Assembly: GCF_963678635.1 (NCBI RefSeq)
Contig: NC_087066.1
Coordinates: 18,661,275 to 18,725,274 of the forward strand
Source: Symsagittifera roscoffensis
Taxonomy: Eukaryota > Xenacoelomorpha > Acoela > Convolutidae
Direction: 5' to 3'
DNA length: 64,000 bases
Part shown: piece after piece, positions 12,262-24,300 of the stretch
Numbering within the stretch: the first letter of the stretch is position 1
Layout of the letters: the number at the start of each line of letters is the position of its first letter
Notes under the pieces: generated by a model
The model's database searches: none
Told to the model about the DNA's origin: nothing
What the model saw: only the letters and a program-made list of their open reading frames with translations
Program-made: the position numbers and the translations under genes

Positions 12262-12435
12262 AGAGTTGGTGGCTGAAAGGGAAGGAAGTGAGATGCCAAA
12301 GCTCGACTTTGCAGGCTCAAATCCAACAGTAAGCAACAATTTTTATTGTTCGAGGCTTATTTCTACTTTTCTAAGAGCTGTTTTTTGTCGTTCTCTTCCT
12401 TGTGTTTGCGAAGCGCAGCTTTGCTTCTGTCGACA
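12262..12435 (+). mobile_element. tRNA-headed SINE
   Basis: The head at 12262-12330 has an A-box-like GTTGGTGGCTGAAAGGG and a B-box GGCTCAAATCC. About 75 bp later comes TGCGAAGCGCAGCTTTGCTT with TCTGTC, the family A hairpin. The same head-to-hairpin layout is seen at 20715-20905, 38190-38350 and 49520-49693. Confidence 0.6.
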
Positions 12436-12759
12436 AAACTGCATTTTTGTAGTACTTTTCAGCGCATAGATGACATAGTTCGAGATCCTGGATCATGTTT
12501 AGAAATTTCCTGCTTGAAATTGTTTTTTGGCTCCGATATCATATGTTTGCTAGATGCGTTATTTCTTCATAAGCCGAATAATTTTTCAATCAATATTTCA
12601 GACAGTTGTAATTATAATAATTGAGTTGGAAATTGTTGAATCTTTTTTTTGGCTTAGAGATTTCTTTTGGAAAATATTGATATACTTGCGCTCAATTTTT
12701 TTCAACAATGGCCTAGTGTGCGTTGATTTTGGATGTCCTGTTCATTTTTTTCCAAAATC

Positions 12760-13255
12760 AGGTATAACAAATAATCATCGGAATGGGTCGAGTGATATAT
12801 CATATTAAAGTGTCGAGAAAAACTGGCATAAAATTTTTGAGCTTCAGTCAAATTTTGAGCCAGTAAAGTGATTGAGTTAAGTTCGTTCTATAAGAAAATT
12901 AGTAATTTATGCTAAAAATCTTGGTATTACTTAAAGGAAAACAATCTTTTGAAGCTCAATCCTTGAAAAACATTCTTCTGGAAAATTTTTTATGCATATC
13001 TGGAAAGTAAAAACTTTCAAAAATACTTTAAAAAATCTTGTAGGGCAAAACATTGAAAATTGTTTTAAGATTTTTTTTCAACTGTTTTTTTAAATATTTT
13101 GTGAAGAGAATTGTAATCGTTTATGCCTAACTACCTAAATTTTTACGCGTTGGCGTAGTTCTGTCATCACACGACGCACATAGTTTGAAAAAATATGGGA
13201 ATGTGGTCGGAACATTCTGTGCTACGTGCACAACAACCAGCTATCCTTGTTGTTA
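12760..13255 (+). repeat. Family B repeat, plus orientation
   Basis: Begins CAAATAATCATCGGAATGGG with GAGTGATATATCA and ends GTGGTCGGAACATTCTGTGC ... GCACAACAACCAGCTATCC. It is the most complete plus-strand copy and is related to 6828-7400, 16376-16860, 17280-17548, 23370-23662 and 37860-38037. Confidence 0.7.
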
Positions 13256-13509
13256 GGTTTTTCGTTTGCTTTTCAGAAACAATTAACTTTTTTCAGGCAC
13301 TTTCTGGAAAAAACTGCAAGAGAATTTCTAGTTTTTGTATTTTCTGATTACGTTAAAAATTGTGTAGGTTTGAAGTTTTGAAGAAGATAGGCTTGTTAAA
13401 AAACCAAACTTAATTTTGTGACTGTATGTGTAGTAGCCGAGCGCTTTAAAAGCTACATTTGGTGTTAGCACGTTTTTCATTATAATTTCAGAATCTTTGT
13501 TTTGATGAA

Positions 13510-13965
13510 ATGCAGAACGTGATAAGAGATGTCCGCCACAGACTATTTGTGGCCCGTTGCTATGTTGTAACTACTGTAGAAAATCATTCATCCTGGCTAT
13601 TTCCTGTTTCAATTGTGGCTTTCGCAGGGTATACTGGATGGGCTTTTATTAAATCGAGACAAGTCAAGAAGAAAAATGAATCACTGCAGACTTATTCGAA
13701 ATTAGACGTTAACCTTGGAGGGTTTAAAGACCAACCGAAAGTGAATAGTGCGGTCAAGTTCAACCCAATGTCAGAGGAAGACAGAGAAATAGCAATGGGA
13801 GGTGTGATCAAATCTAGACCAGTTGATCACGGAAGCAGTGAAACGAAAAATGGTCAGAAAAATAGCTCAATTGAAGACAGTTCTGATTCTGATTCTATTG
13901 TTGAGATAACGCGCAAAACAGAAAGACCACTCAAAGAATTTATTAAATTGATTAGCGAAAAATGA
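13510..13965 (+). CDS. Small single-pass membrane protein, unrecognised
   Basis: A 151-residue intact frame. A TTATAATTTCAG acceptor ends at 13491, only 18 nt before the ATG; an out-of-frame ATG at 13505 is closed after four codons. Residues 1-28 are basic with few acids. Residues 29-47 (WLFPVSIVAFAGYTGWAFI) form one membrane segment, followed by a basic stop-transfer stretch. The rest is hydrophilic with an acidic serine cluster (SIEDSSDSDSIVE). The membrane segment loosely resembles SMIM12-type proteins (FPV...VGY...W.I), but the tail does not, so I leave it unnamed. AATAAA at 14032-14037 fits its 3' end. The composition suggests a real gene. Confidence 0.65.
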   Translation: MQNVIRDVRHRLFVARCYVVTTVENHSSWLFPVSIVAFAGYTGWAFIKSRQVKKKNESLQTYSKLDVNLGGFKDQPKVNSAVKFNPMSEEDREIAMGGVIKSRPVDHGSSETKNGQKNSSIEDSSDSDSIVEITRKTERPLKEFIKLISEK

Positions 13966-14031
13966 TTTCCTTGATGTTTGACTCGTCCATTTGATTTCTC
14001 AAAAACTGATGAAACGTTGGCAAATATACAA

Positions 14032-14037
14032 AATAAA
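14032..14037 (+). terminator. Poly(A) signal
   Basis: AATAAA 67 nt after the stop of the 13510 gene and about 200 nt before the next start codon. Confidence 0.55.
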
Positions 14038-14233
14038 AACTTTGCAGGAGCAACTTTGATGCCATGATGCATATTTCAAAAATATGACATTGACCGATTA
14101 GATGATCCCCGTTAAGAAGTGTGCTTTATTTTCCATTCATCGTACTAAGAAGTTAGTTCTGAGATGATTTTTTTGCTTTTATGATTGTTAAATAATTTGA
14201 AACCCAAAGTTTGAGATCCTTTTAGATCGAAAA

Positions 14234-14425
14234 ATGTTGAATTCACTCATACCAATGGGAAAATCCCGACGAATGATTCAAGTCTGGTCTAAAAGGGGAC
14301 TAGTCTGGGGAGGTGTTGCATCTGTGGCCTTCGTCTGGATGTGCGACATCAAAATGATCCAAGAAAATATCCCTTTTTACGGTAGGAAATTCAGCGAAGA
14401 TAATGGAACCTGGAAACAGTTTTAG
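14234..14425 (+). CDS. UQCR11: Cytochrome b-c1 complex subunit 10 (UQCR11/QCR10)
   Basis: A 63-residue frame. It is a single-helix accessory subunit of respiratory complex III in the inner mitochondrial membrane. The core WGGVASVAFVWMCDIKMI followed by PFYGRKFSEDN matches the family pattern W-G-(x)n-W/F-x-x-D-W-x-x-I/V...P-Y-x-x-x-K-F-x-x-D, and the length fits (usually 56-64). The ATG is 8 nt after a TCCTTTTAG acceptor-like site ending at 14225. A GT donor inside the last codons (TACG|GTAGGA at 14382) is in phase with a possible exon at 14861-14931 that would replace the conserved tail. The unspliced tail matches the family better, so I take 14425 as the normal end. Confidence 0.8.
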   Translation: MLNSLIPMGKSRRMIQVWSKRGLVWGGVASVAFVWMCDIKMIQENIPFYGRKFSEDNGTWKQF

Positions 14426-14860
14426 ACCAGACATGACCAGACGTCCAAATTGAGACTTAACCGAGGATTATTGAATTGAAAGGCGACCTTTTGAGGAGCC
14501 ATGGACTAATCAGTTTAATGTGTGTGCAAGAATCTGTTTTGTATTATACTACTAAATAACTAGACTTGCTACAAAATTTAAATTCCAAAACCACCGTGTT
14601 TTGAGCGTTTCTTGTGACGAAATGTAATATGAGATCACTTTAATACATATATAAAACTGATCTCATGTATGTAATTATATATACGTGACCGCTTGATTCC
14701 AAATCAATTTTATTGGTTCCAGAGTCGAATTTGTTTTTGTTGTAATTGTTTCTGAATAGTTTTAGACTGAAATCAAGCATTGAAAATTAAATCAAACCGG
14801 AGACCCTTCTGAGGAGTATTTCTATTAAATTATGATTGATTTTGTATCTTTTTTTTTCAG

Positions 14861-14931
14861 ATTACTATGATGACCAGTTTTTTGGTCAAATTCAAGCTCT
14901 TAGCAGAAAAATTCCCGGTACATTGAAATAG
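14861..14931 (+). CDS. Possible alternative last exon of UQCR11
   Basis: A strong acceptor (T-run then CAG at 14858-14860) is followed by an open frame in the right phase for the donor at 14382, giving DYYDDQFFGQIQALSRK and a short end before TAG. It would yield a protein lacking the conserved KFxxDN tail. It may instead be an untranslated or chance exon. Confidence 0.25.
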
Positions 14932-15303
14932 GAAGCTTCCTATTCCAGCATTCATGAACTCATATATGATTTCTCCAACTGCTTCGTTATAGATCGGCAG
15001 TATATTACACGTGATTAGCAAAGCCAAATAACGACTTGGTTAAAATGGTCCACTTGACTAATATGCGAAAAATAGTCACTCAATGAGTCCTCGCGGCTAT
15101 GTTAAACATGGTACCAAATTGATTGAGCCTAATCTATTCTGACTGTGTGTTAATCTTAACAATCTTACAACAATCTCCGCCATATAACCATCAAAAGAGT
15201 CCCAAATTACCCCACGCCACATCAAAACCGTATCTTACTTTCAAATAAGTAAATATTATTTCAACCAATAGAATTAGAGGAGCAATTTGAAAACCTTGCC
15301 AAG
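14932..15303 (+). promoter_or_regulatory. Upstream region of PHKA
   Basis: A 370-bp AT-rich gap. A weak acceptor-like TTTCAACCAATAG ends at 15271, 32 nt before the PHKA start. No TATA box or other motif can be called with confidence. Confidence 0.3.
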
Positions 15304-18300
15304 ATGAGGAGCAGAAGTAATTCAGGAGCGATGCTAGACGTGTACTACCACCAGCTGACCATAATTCTGGACGAGTTGCAGCACCCTTTAACGGGACTGT
15401 TGTCGAATAGGGACCCGAAGGCACAGTATTATCACCATGCCTGGATGCGAGACAACGTCTACTGCTGTCTGTCCACTTGGGGACTGAGTTTGGCCTACAG
15501 GAAGTGTACGACAGATAGAGACAGCGAAGCCCGAGTCAAGTAAGTTAATGTTGTTTTTTTTTCTTCTGAAAGCTCACATAAGCGGTAGGAACAGTGCGTC
15601 TGATTTGATACAAACAGCCTGGTCGTATTCTATTCTGTTTGGTGAATCATGTCTTTCTCTCTTTTCAATCATTTGGAATCGTGTGTTTTTATTAATTCAT
15701 GAAAAAATAGTATAATTATACATCACAAGTAATAATGTGTGTAGCTATCTCAGAGGTTGTCAAGAGCAAAGTTTGTCGAGATACATAATTTAGCTCGCGT
15801 CATTCAATACATCAACAATAAGTTTTTATTTAACAAAATTTTGTAGCCTTGGACCAAGACCCAAGACCCTTACGATGATGGCTCTAGTTAAACAGATAGA
15901 AACTATAGTTGTAATTAAAATTCAATGTGAGCTTGTTTTTTCATTAACGTGTTTTAGTGTAAACTCGCCTGGGTTTGGTCTGTGTTTGAAATGGCATAAT
16001 GTCTATTTGTTTACTGTTGTAGCCAGTTAGAGAGGAGTGTGGTGAAACTGATGAGGGGACTCATGATGTGCATGATGATGCAGTCCGACAAAATAGAGAC
16101 CTTCAAAAAGTAAGTAACACCATAACCAATTCGAGTAACCTTGTTAAGTTTTATTTAGTTTGCTGTCGATACAAGGTCTGGTTGAAATCACTGCCTTGCT
16201 TGTCAAATAAATTTATTAGGTGATGTTGAGTTGCTAATAATGAATAATTTTTGATGTTGAGTTGCTAACTATTATTTTCAAACTCGCTCCAAACTGCGAG
16301 TTTTGAACCAAACAGCATTTGGCCTAATGATCTTCGATTGCAATTATCAAATTTTGTAGTCCAATGCCAAAATAGAACAAGGATAGCCGGTTGCTGTGCA
16401 AGTAGCACAGAATATTCCGACCACTTATTAAAAATAAACTACAAAATTTTTTTTTCTCTTCAAATTCGAGTCGTTTTTAGTCGTGGTGTTATTTGAGAAC
16501 TTTACAAACGAGTAGAAAGTTAGTGAACCAGGCATAATTGACAGCCTTTGTCTTCAAAAAATAAATAAGAAAGCATAAAAAACAGTTGCATTTTTTTGCA
16601 GATAAATTTTTAAGAGAACCTTCGTTGGCAAGGAAGTTTTCCTAGCCCATTTAAAAAATTGAATTTTCATATAACGAACATTACTCGATCGCTTTACTCG
16701 CTCGAAATCGAACTAAAGTTCAAAATTTGTACACCTGTCAATCTCAAAATTGGTCAACTTTTTGAAATTTATATATATTCTTTGAATCACGACGCCCGAT
16801 GCAAACCGTTCCGATTATGTATTGTGGCGTCTGATATTGGTTGGAAAAGAAAAGAAAAAATCTAAAGCACACCCGAGTACAAAATTCCTCCCCATTTTCA
16901 ATGGTCAGAACAAAAGTTTAAATAATATTTTGAAAATTTTGCCATTTAAAGCATTAAGTATTGTTTTATGGAAAACAATTTTTGTGGACTTAAATTACTA
17001 AAAAGTCCAGATAGTTTTAAAAATTTTTCCATTTCTAGATAGATTTGATAGTTCAAATTCAAATTTGGAAAAACTTTAGGTAATCTAAAAAATCTTCTCC
17101 TTGCTTATCATGCGTTTGCTTCTTTTCGAATTCCATGTTTTACTTACAAACAATTTGTTTTTCAAATTCCTAAAGTCTAAAATTTCATTTTTTCATCTGT
17201 TTTTGTTCCAAAAATTGAAGATGGGTAGAAAAGTTGTCTTCGGATATTTTTCGTTTTATTTTTGTTTTCCAAGCAAAATCAGCTACCACAAATAATCATA
17301 GGGCGGTGGTGAAATTGATATGTCTCCGCCTCTCAATCGAAAGGTGTGATGTTCGAGGCGCACCTTGAAACGTGTGCGTGGCTCGAAGGTGAGGCAACAT
17401 TACTCAGCCTAGAAAAATAGCCAAAATATAGAAAAATAGACTTCTGAGTCTCATCACACCACGAGCAAAATGACGCAATTTGGAAAAAGGAATTTGAATA
17501 AATGTAGTCGGAACTTCCTTTGCTACTTCACAGCAACCGGCTGTGTTTTTTTTTATCTACTTCCTCTGTTTATTTGTTCTGATATTTGCATCTGTGCTTC
17601 TTTGAGAATGTTTTGTGCTTCAGGAGCCAGCACAAGTACGACTGCATCCACGCGAAGTTCGATGCAGCCACTTTGGGTGCAGCGTGTGGGGACTACGAGT
17701 GGGGTCATCTGCAGATGGACGCAGTGGCCATTTATGTCCTTCTTTTGGCTCAGATGACAGTTTCCGGACTGGTGATAGTCCAGAACCATGATGAGGTAAT
17801 TAGTAAAAGAACTACCCAGATCATTTTGTAATAAAGTTTTTGAATTGGTCGGAGAGTTTTTACGATTGTTGTTAGCAAGTATTATCAAATCGGAACAGAT
17901 TTTTCAGATAAGGACCTTGTTTAAAAGACTCATTGAATACTTGCTTGTCTACAGGACATGCACTGTACATAAACGTTTTGATTTGCTCGAGTTCTGTAAC
18001 CCAAACCAAAGTACTGGTTGGTATAATAGGTTCTCTTGATATTGCAGTCCTCGTACTTGTAGTTGATATTTTTTTTTTGAAAAACTTTTATAATTGTTCT
18101 TTTGTGCGTCTGCTAAATTTTTGATTGCATTTTTTCTTAAGCCTGCTCATTTTTTATTGAAGAAGTTATTGATAAAAGGAAAATCATTTGTTATTTGTTC
18201 CTGCAATTTGTATATTTACCAGCTAAAAGGTTTTTACGCTTGCAATAAGCAAGCATTCTAATATTACGCTTGCGATAATCAAGCGTTATCAAATTGGAGT

Positions 18301-21300
18301 TTAGGCTTTTTTCTTGTTACAACTAGTTTAACAGAATCACTTGAATCATTTGATAGCTTGCTTTATTAATGTAGGTAATTTTCATGAAAGTTTGGGCCCA
18401 GTAGTGTGGTGGTAAGGAGTGGGGCTATGTCGCGAAGGATCAAGCGTTCAAATCCGAGAACATGCTTCCAGTTTTTCTTATTTGATGAACGCAGTTCAGA
18501 TTCTTATAAAAGTCGCGATGATTTCTTATTGTTTTTTTTTTCAGGAAAGTCTTAAAATTTGTTCAGGCTCAAATTTACTTTTTTGCGGTTTGACTTTTGA
18601 TTTTTTTTGAAGTTCAGTACATTTCCTTTGTAAAAATCACCAAAAACGTGATTGACTTCTAATTTTGAACATGGAATTTAATTATCAGATTTTCCGGCGG
18701 AATAAAAAATTTACCCAATGATCTTCTATTCTCAAACTGGGTTAGCATTATCAAAAAAGTGCTAATCCTAAATTATTTTTGATTTTCAAAGAGTTTTAAG
18801 AAGAAAAACATTGCGTGAGTGGGAAGATTAGTCAATATAATGAAAACAACATGTCAGACTTTCAGTTTATTTTCCTGTTTTTTTTTCTGAAAATCCACCA
18901 AAACTATCCTGAAGTGCAGTCGGAACTTTTGAGAGTCGATAAACTTAGATAAGATTCTTATATAGGTCTTGGTGAGTTTTTTAAGGAAAAAGTCTTAAAA
19001 TTCTAATCAGTACAGATATGCATTTATACTTATTAACGCATTTATGAATGCCCTTATGTATATGTGCACTTTTTGAATTCAATGTAAATTCATCTGTTAA
19101 AAATGAGTAAATTTCACTCTGCTATTACGAAAGTGTAAAGGTCACGAAAAACGTGATCAACTTCTAGTTTCGGAAGGTGAATTTATATTTCAGGTTCTCC
19201 AGCGGAATATAATTTTATTTTATAAATCCAGTTTTTTCAAAGTGAGTTAAATTTATGAAAAAAGTGTTAATAATAATTCGTCTTGAAATTCAAAGTGTGT
19301 TGAGGCTATATATTTTCTACTTAGAAACTCGAAAGTTGAAATTTGTTCGAAAATATGTCCGTTTTTTTTGTTTACTTGTATTTATACTCTTTTCCAATTG
19401 TCTGATAGCTATTGTCTTATAGCTCGTCACGAAAAACGTGATCGACTTCTGATTTCGAAAATGGAAATTAAATACCATGTTCCAAGGGAAATAAAAGTTA
19501 TACGTATTGATCCAGTTTCCTCAAATTGGTTTAATTTTAGTAAAAAGTGTCCATCATAAATTGATCTACAATTTTAGAGAGCTTTAAGGCCATCTAGTTT
19601 TTTCTTCGAAATTCAAAAGTTGAAGGCTTTTGAAAAAAACAAGTCATTTTTTTCAGTTTCCTTGCGTTCATTACTCTTTTCCAACTGTTAGTTGCTATCT
19701 TTACTTCGCCAGACCTTCTACGAAAGCTTCAGTGGGAGATTTTCAACCCATTTCTTTGGATTATATTCGTTTTCTCGAAAACCACTACGACAAATCTGAG
19801 AGCAAGAGTTCAATTTAAAAAGCGTGTTCTGGAATCTCTCCGGCATAAGTTGAAACACCCCAATTTTGGTAGAAAACAGCTTCTGATGTTTTGGATGTAA
19901 AAAGTTATAGCCTTATAAATATGCCTTTCTGGAAATTTTGCTCTTTTTGAACTTCTCTCTAAAGCTATCCTGCCAAATCTGAGATAAAAGGTTTAGTCGG
20001 AAAACAGGGAGTGGTTACGGAATATTTGTGCTCGGGGTGTTTTTTTTTCTTCAGACAAATTTCGATGTTTTAAGTAGCCATTTTTGACGGGATTTTTTTT
20101 TGTATCAAAAAGTATAATTGTCCTGAGCTTAAATTTGGGAAGGTGTTTTACCTGTGATCATTTTCCGTAAAGTTATGAGAGTTTACAAATTGAAATTTTG
20201 GCCAATTTGGGACAAGTAACGATATATTTCGCGCTATTAACGCGTAAGCGGAGATTTAATCCGTCATAGAAATCGTACCCAATTGGTTGAAGGAAGCTTA
20301 TTTGCCATAATTGGTTTGTTAACAGGAGCGAAATTTATCACTTTGTACTTAATATGGCGTGTGGGAGGATGATTTTTGCAAAAAAATTCAAATTAAAAAA
20401 AAACTTCAATCTTTTTGTTACATGTAATTTTTTCATGTTATTACTGCTCCATAGCCTGCTATATAAATTGAGGCATGTTAGTTGGTAAATTTATTTTTTT
20501 TTTCAAATTGTCTGGTCCTGCCAATGCGTCATAATTGGCGTGCGTCACTCAAGAAATTTTGTAGACTCAAAGTTTTACTCATTGTTATCCCAGCAGCTTT
20601 ATCGGTCATATTTTTGCTTGTGTATGCGAAGTGCAACTTTGCGTCTGTGTAAAAATATACTATCTAGCAGGTACCTCCAGCTTTATTTGGGCTCCTAGTA
20701 TTTAACTATTGTTGAGAGCCTCTGGCGCAGATGCTTAGACGTTTGACTTTAATCTCCAGATCTTGGTTTCGATTCTGGTTCATTGCAGTGTTTTTATTGG
20801 TTTTATCTTTTTATTCCTTTTTGTCATTTTTTGACCCTTTTAGAGCTACTATTTGCCCTTTTGTCGCTTGTTTCTGGGAAGTGCAGCCTCGCTTCTGTGT
20901 TAAAAAAGCAACCTCGTTTGGAAAAGATCAACATTTCTAAGCTTCAAATGTTCTAACACAACCTTAAAAGTCAAGTTATCGATCTTTCAAGGTTTTTACA
21001 AAATAGAAGTTGATTGTACGAGTATGCAAATTGATTCTTTTAAAATAGGTAGCCTTCATACAGAACTTGGTGTTCTACCTCGAGAATGCATACAAAACAC
21101 CCGATTTTGGTATCTGGGAGCGAGGAGACAAAACAAATAGAGGTCAAGTGGAATTGAATGCTAGCTCAGTCGGAATGGCAAAAGCCGCACTGGAAGCAAT
21201 CCACGATGTGGATCTGTTTGGAGCCAGAGGATCGTCCCAGTCTACGATAACTTGCATGCCGGATGAAATCACCCAATGTAACATCACCCTTACTTCACTT

Positions 21301-24300
21301 TTACCCAGAGAATCAAATTCTAAAGAGTGCGATTTGGCGCTTCTGCCTCTCATTACCTATCCTGCGTTTGCTGTTGACGATGTAAAAGTGAGAGACCAGG
21401 TGCGAAGTTTGATTGTCGAGAAGTTGGAAGGAAATTATGGATGTAAAAGGTTCCTTAGAGACGGTTTCAAAGCGGCTACTGAGGATCCGAACCGACTGTA
21501 TTACGAAAGCTACGAGCTGATTACTTTCGAAAACGTGGAGTGCGAATGGCCACTGGGTTTATGCTTCCTTCTTCTGGATGCATTGTACAGAGAAGATAAA
21601 GATCTTGTCGACAAGTATCGAAAGAAATTAGACACTCTTATGGTGCCATGTCCGGAACTTGGTTTTCACGTTTTACCTGAGCTCTATTATGTACCATTTA
21701 ACAACATCGAAGAGGAAAGAAAACAGCCACGGACGCAAGAACGACTTCCAGCCGGGAAGATTCCCCATTTTTGGGGTCACAGTATTTGGATTTTGACATC
21801 GTTGATTTGCGACGGGTTGTTGTCGCCAGGAGAATTAGACCCTCTAAATAGACGTCTGTCAAACCAGGAGCGTCTAGATGTGATTGTTCAGATTGCCCCA
21901 GTTGCTGAAAATTTTGACGTAAAATTAGCTCTTGAAGAAGAAAATATCGTAGTGGAAACTGCAGAAGAGTTAGCTGAGTCCGATATGAAACTTCGTCTGT
22001 TTCACGCGCACGTGTTCGGTAGTCTATTGACCAGACTGGGCGAAAGTCCAAAAATGGGCTTAACTGGACGGTTCGCCCACGATATTATAGGACCCGAGGC
22101 TACCAGTAGATTTTACGTCGTAAAAGACACCTTGCTTGCATTTGTACCTTATTTCCTCAATAAGCAAAAGTTTTACTTGGCCTTGGATCATCAGCTAATT
22201 TTGAAACAGTTGGGATTGATGGTCCAGTATTTCAAACTAAATTGGCGGGGACTCGGTAGGCCAATTGTAGTTTTGCTTATCACCAAAGAGTTCTTAGACC
22301 CACTGACTGGAAAGTTATCTCAACTCTACCTAGAAACCCTGCTGAAGTTACGAACTGGACTTCTTGACGGTCTTCGAGTCAATTTCGGAAGCGTCACAGA
22401 GTTCTATGCCACGTCGAGTATCCGGCGGTTAGGCTTCTTGGAACGAATCATTGACGAGGAGCGGAAAAATCCTCTTGATAGTCAACCTATGGTAACTCAT
22501 GACATGATGGACGTTCCCTTATTGCTTAAAACGGGATCCTGGGGAGAAATGCCGCGAATGGCAAAGAGAATGTCTGTGTTCAGAACGATTATGACATCGA
22601 AAGACATATTACTGAGTCCGCCGATTGATATTGTCGAAGAGTCCAATCGTGTACCTAAAGTGTCGACTCAGACTTCGTTTTTGACTGTCAGCTCGAATGA
22701 GTCTCTACTAAGTGAAGAAGCGAGTAGTCTAAAACTGTCTGATATCGACTCGGCTAGTGATTCAGATCTGATCAAATTGCTCCACTCTTCAAACTCGCTC
22801 AATACTCAACTAGACGTGCTTGTATTCATGCACAACAAGTTTGGACTGGATTATGAAATCAGAGTTGGAGAGTCATGCCCTTCGGTAAAAAATCTCCTGA
22901 AGGAGTTGTATCGTAGAAGCTCGGAAGTTTCGGCATGGAGTATTCTTCGATATAGTGCAAGTATGCTGCAGAGAAACATGGATAATGTTACTTCTTCTAT
23001 ATGCCAGATTTTGATCCGAAGAAAGGCACTGAGCGTCGGAATGCCACCGGAACCCAGGGAGCACACTATCTTTAGTCCAGTGACTCTGGATACATTTAAT
23101 GATATTTTGGAGCAATCCTGTGGCTACAGCACTCCCATGGCAGCTTTGACCCAGGAAATAATTAAGTTCACTGCTCTGATTATGGCAACTCAAGTGGAAT
23201 TGTTCACTGGAATGATGCGAATTAGAATCGGATTAATCATTCAGGTAGAAACTGCTTCATTTTCCGGTTAAGTTAAAATAGTCTTTGCTCCATATTTGTT
23301 TTCTGTAATAACGCTCAGCGGTAAAGAAATGTTTGTATTCTGTTGTGTTTTTGTTTTCCTTGCAAAATCAGCTGCCACAAATAATAATTGGAATGGTGGA
23401 GTGATATGTCAAATTAAAGCCCTTCCAGTGCGTAAAGCGATCGAAAAACATTCGTTATATGAAAATAGTTTTGAAGACAAATGTTGCAGTTTATGCTTTA
23501 TTCGCTAACTGTCTACGCGTTTGTTTTGTTCTCTATCTGCACCAGGCACTAAAAACGACACGAGTTAGAAGAAAAAAAAAGAAAAAGAAAAAACGTTTTT
23601 CTTTTTATGTGTTGTGGTTGGAACATTCTGTGCTGCAATGCAATCGGCTATCCTTCTTAAATATGTGGCCGCTTGTGAATTGACTGGTTTCGATGATTTT
23701 CATCGTGTTTAATTTATCAGGTGTTGGCGATGGAGATTGCGAGGTCGTTGAATATCAGTGTGGACAATGGCATGGAGTACCTTCTCAAACTGGAGCCCTA
23801 CTGTGTGTACGAACTTGTCTGTCAGCTGTTCGCAGGACGCGAGATCATTCTCTCTTTCACTAGTCGAAAGGTAAAAAAAAACAGCAGTAATTTAAGATCA
23901 TTGTTGTAGTGAATGGACAGCTATTCCAGTCGATTAGCTCGCTCTTATCAAATAAACGATGTCTTCAAAAATACGAAAACTTGTTTCAGATTTCATATAT
24001 TTTTGAAATCTTTGTGATACCTGATCAAGCAAAAAAACACTCGGAACAGCTCGTTTATTTCTTAAATATTACAGTTATTTTGATTTGTCGCTTGATTTGT
24101 AATTCTTCATTGAAAAATATTAGCGTGAGTTATTTTTTTTCCATATTGACTGAACACGGTTTGTCGTTTGTGGTGTCAAAGTTGCAATCGTTCTTTTTTC
24201 CTCTTTTTTGAAATAAGTTTTGTTCATAGAAAAGCAGCAGCTCATCTTATGACGGAGTAGAGTTCACACACTTGGTGAGATTTGCATGTAATGGGTTTGC

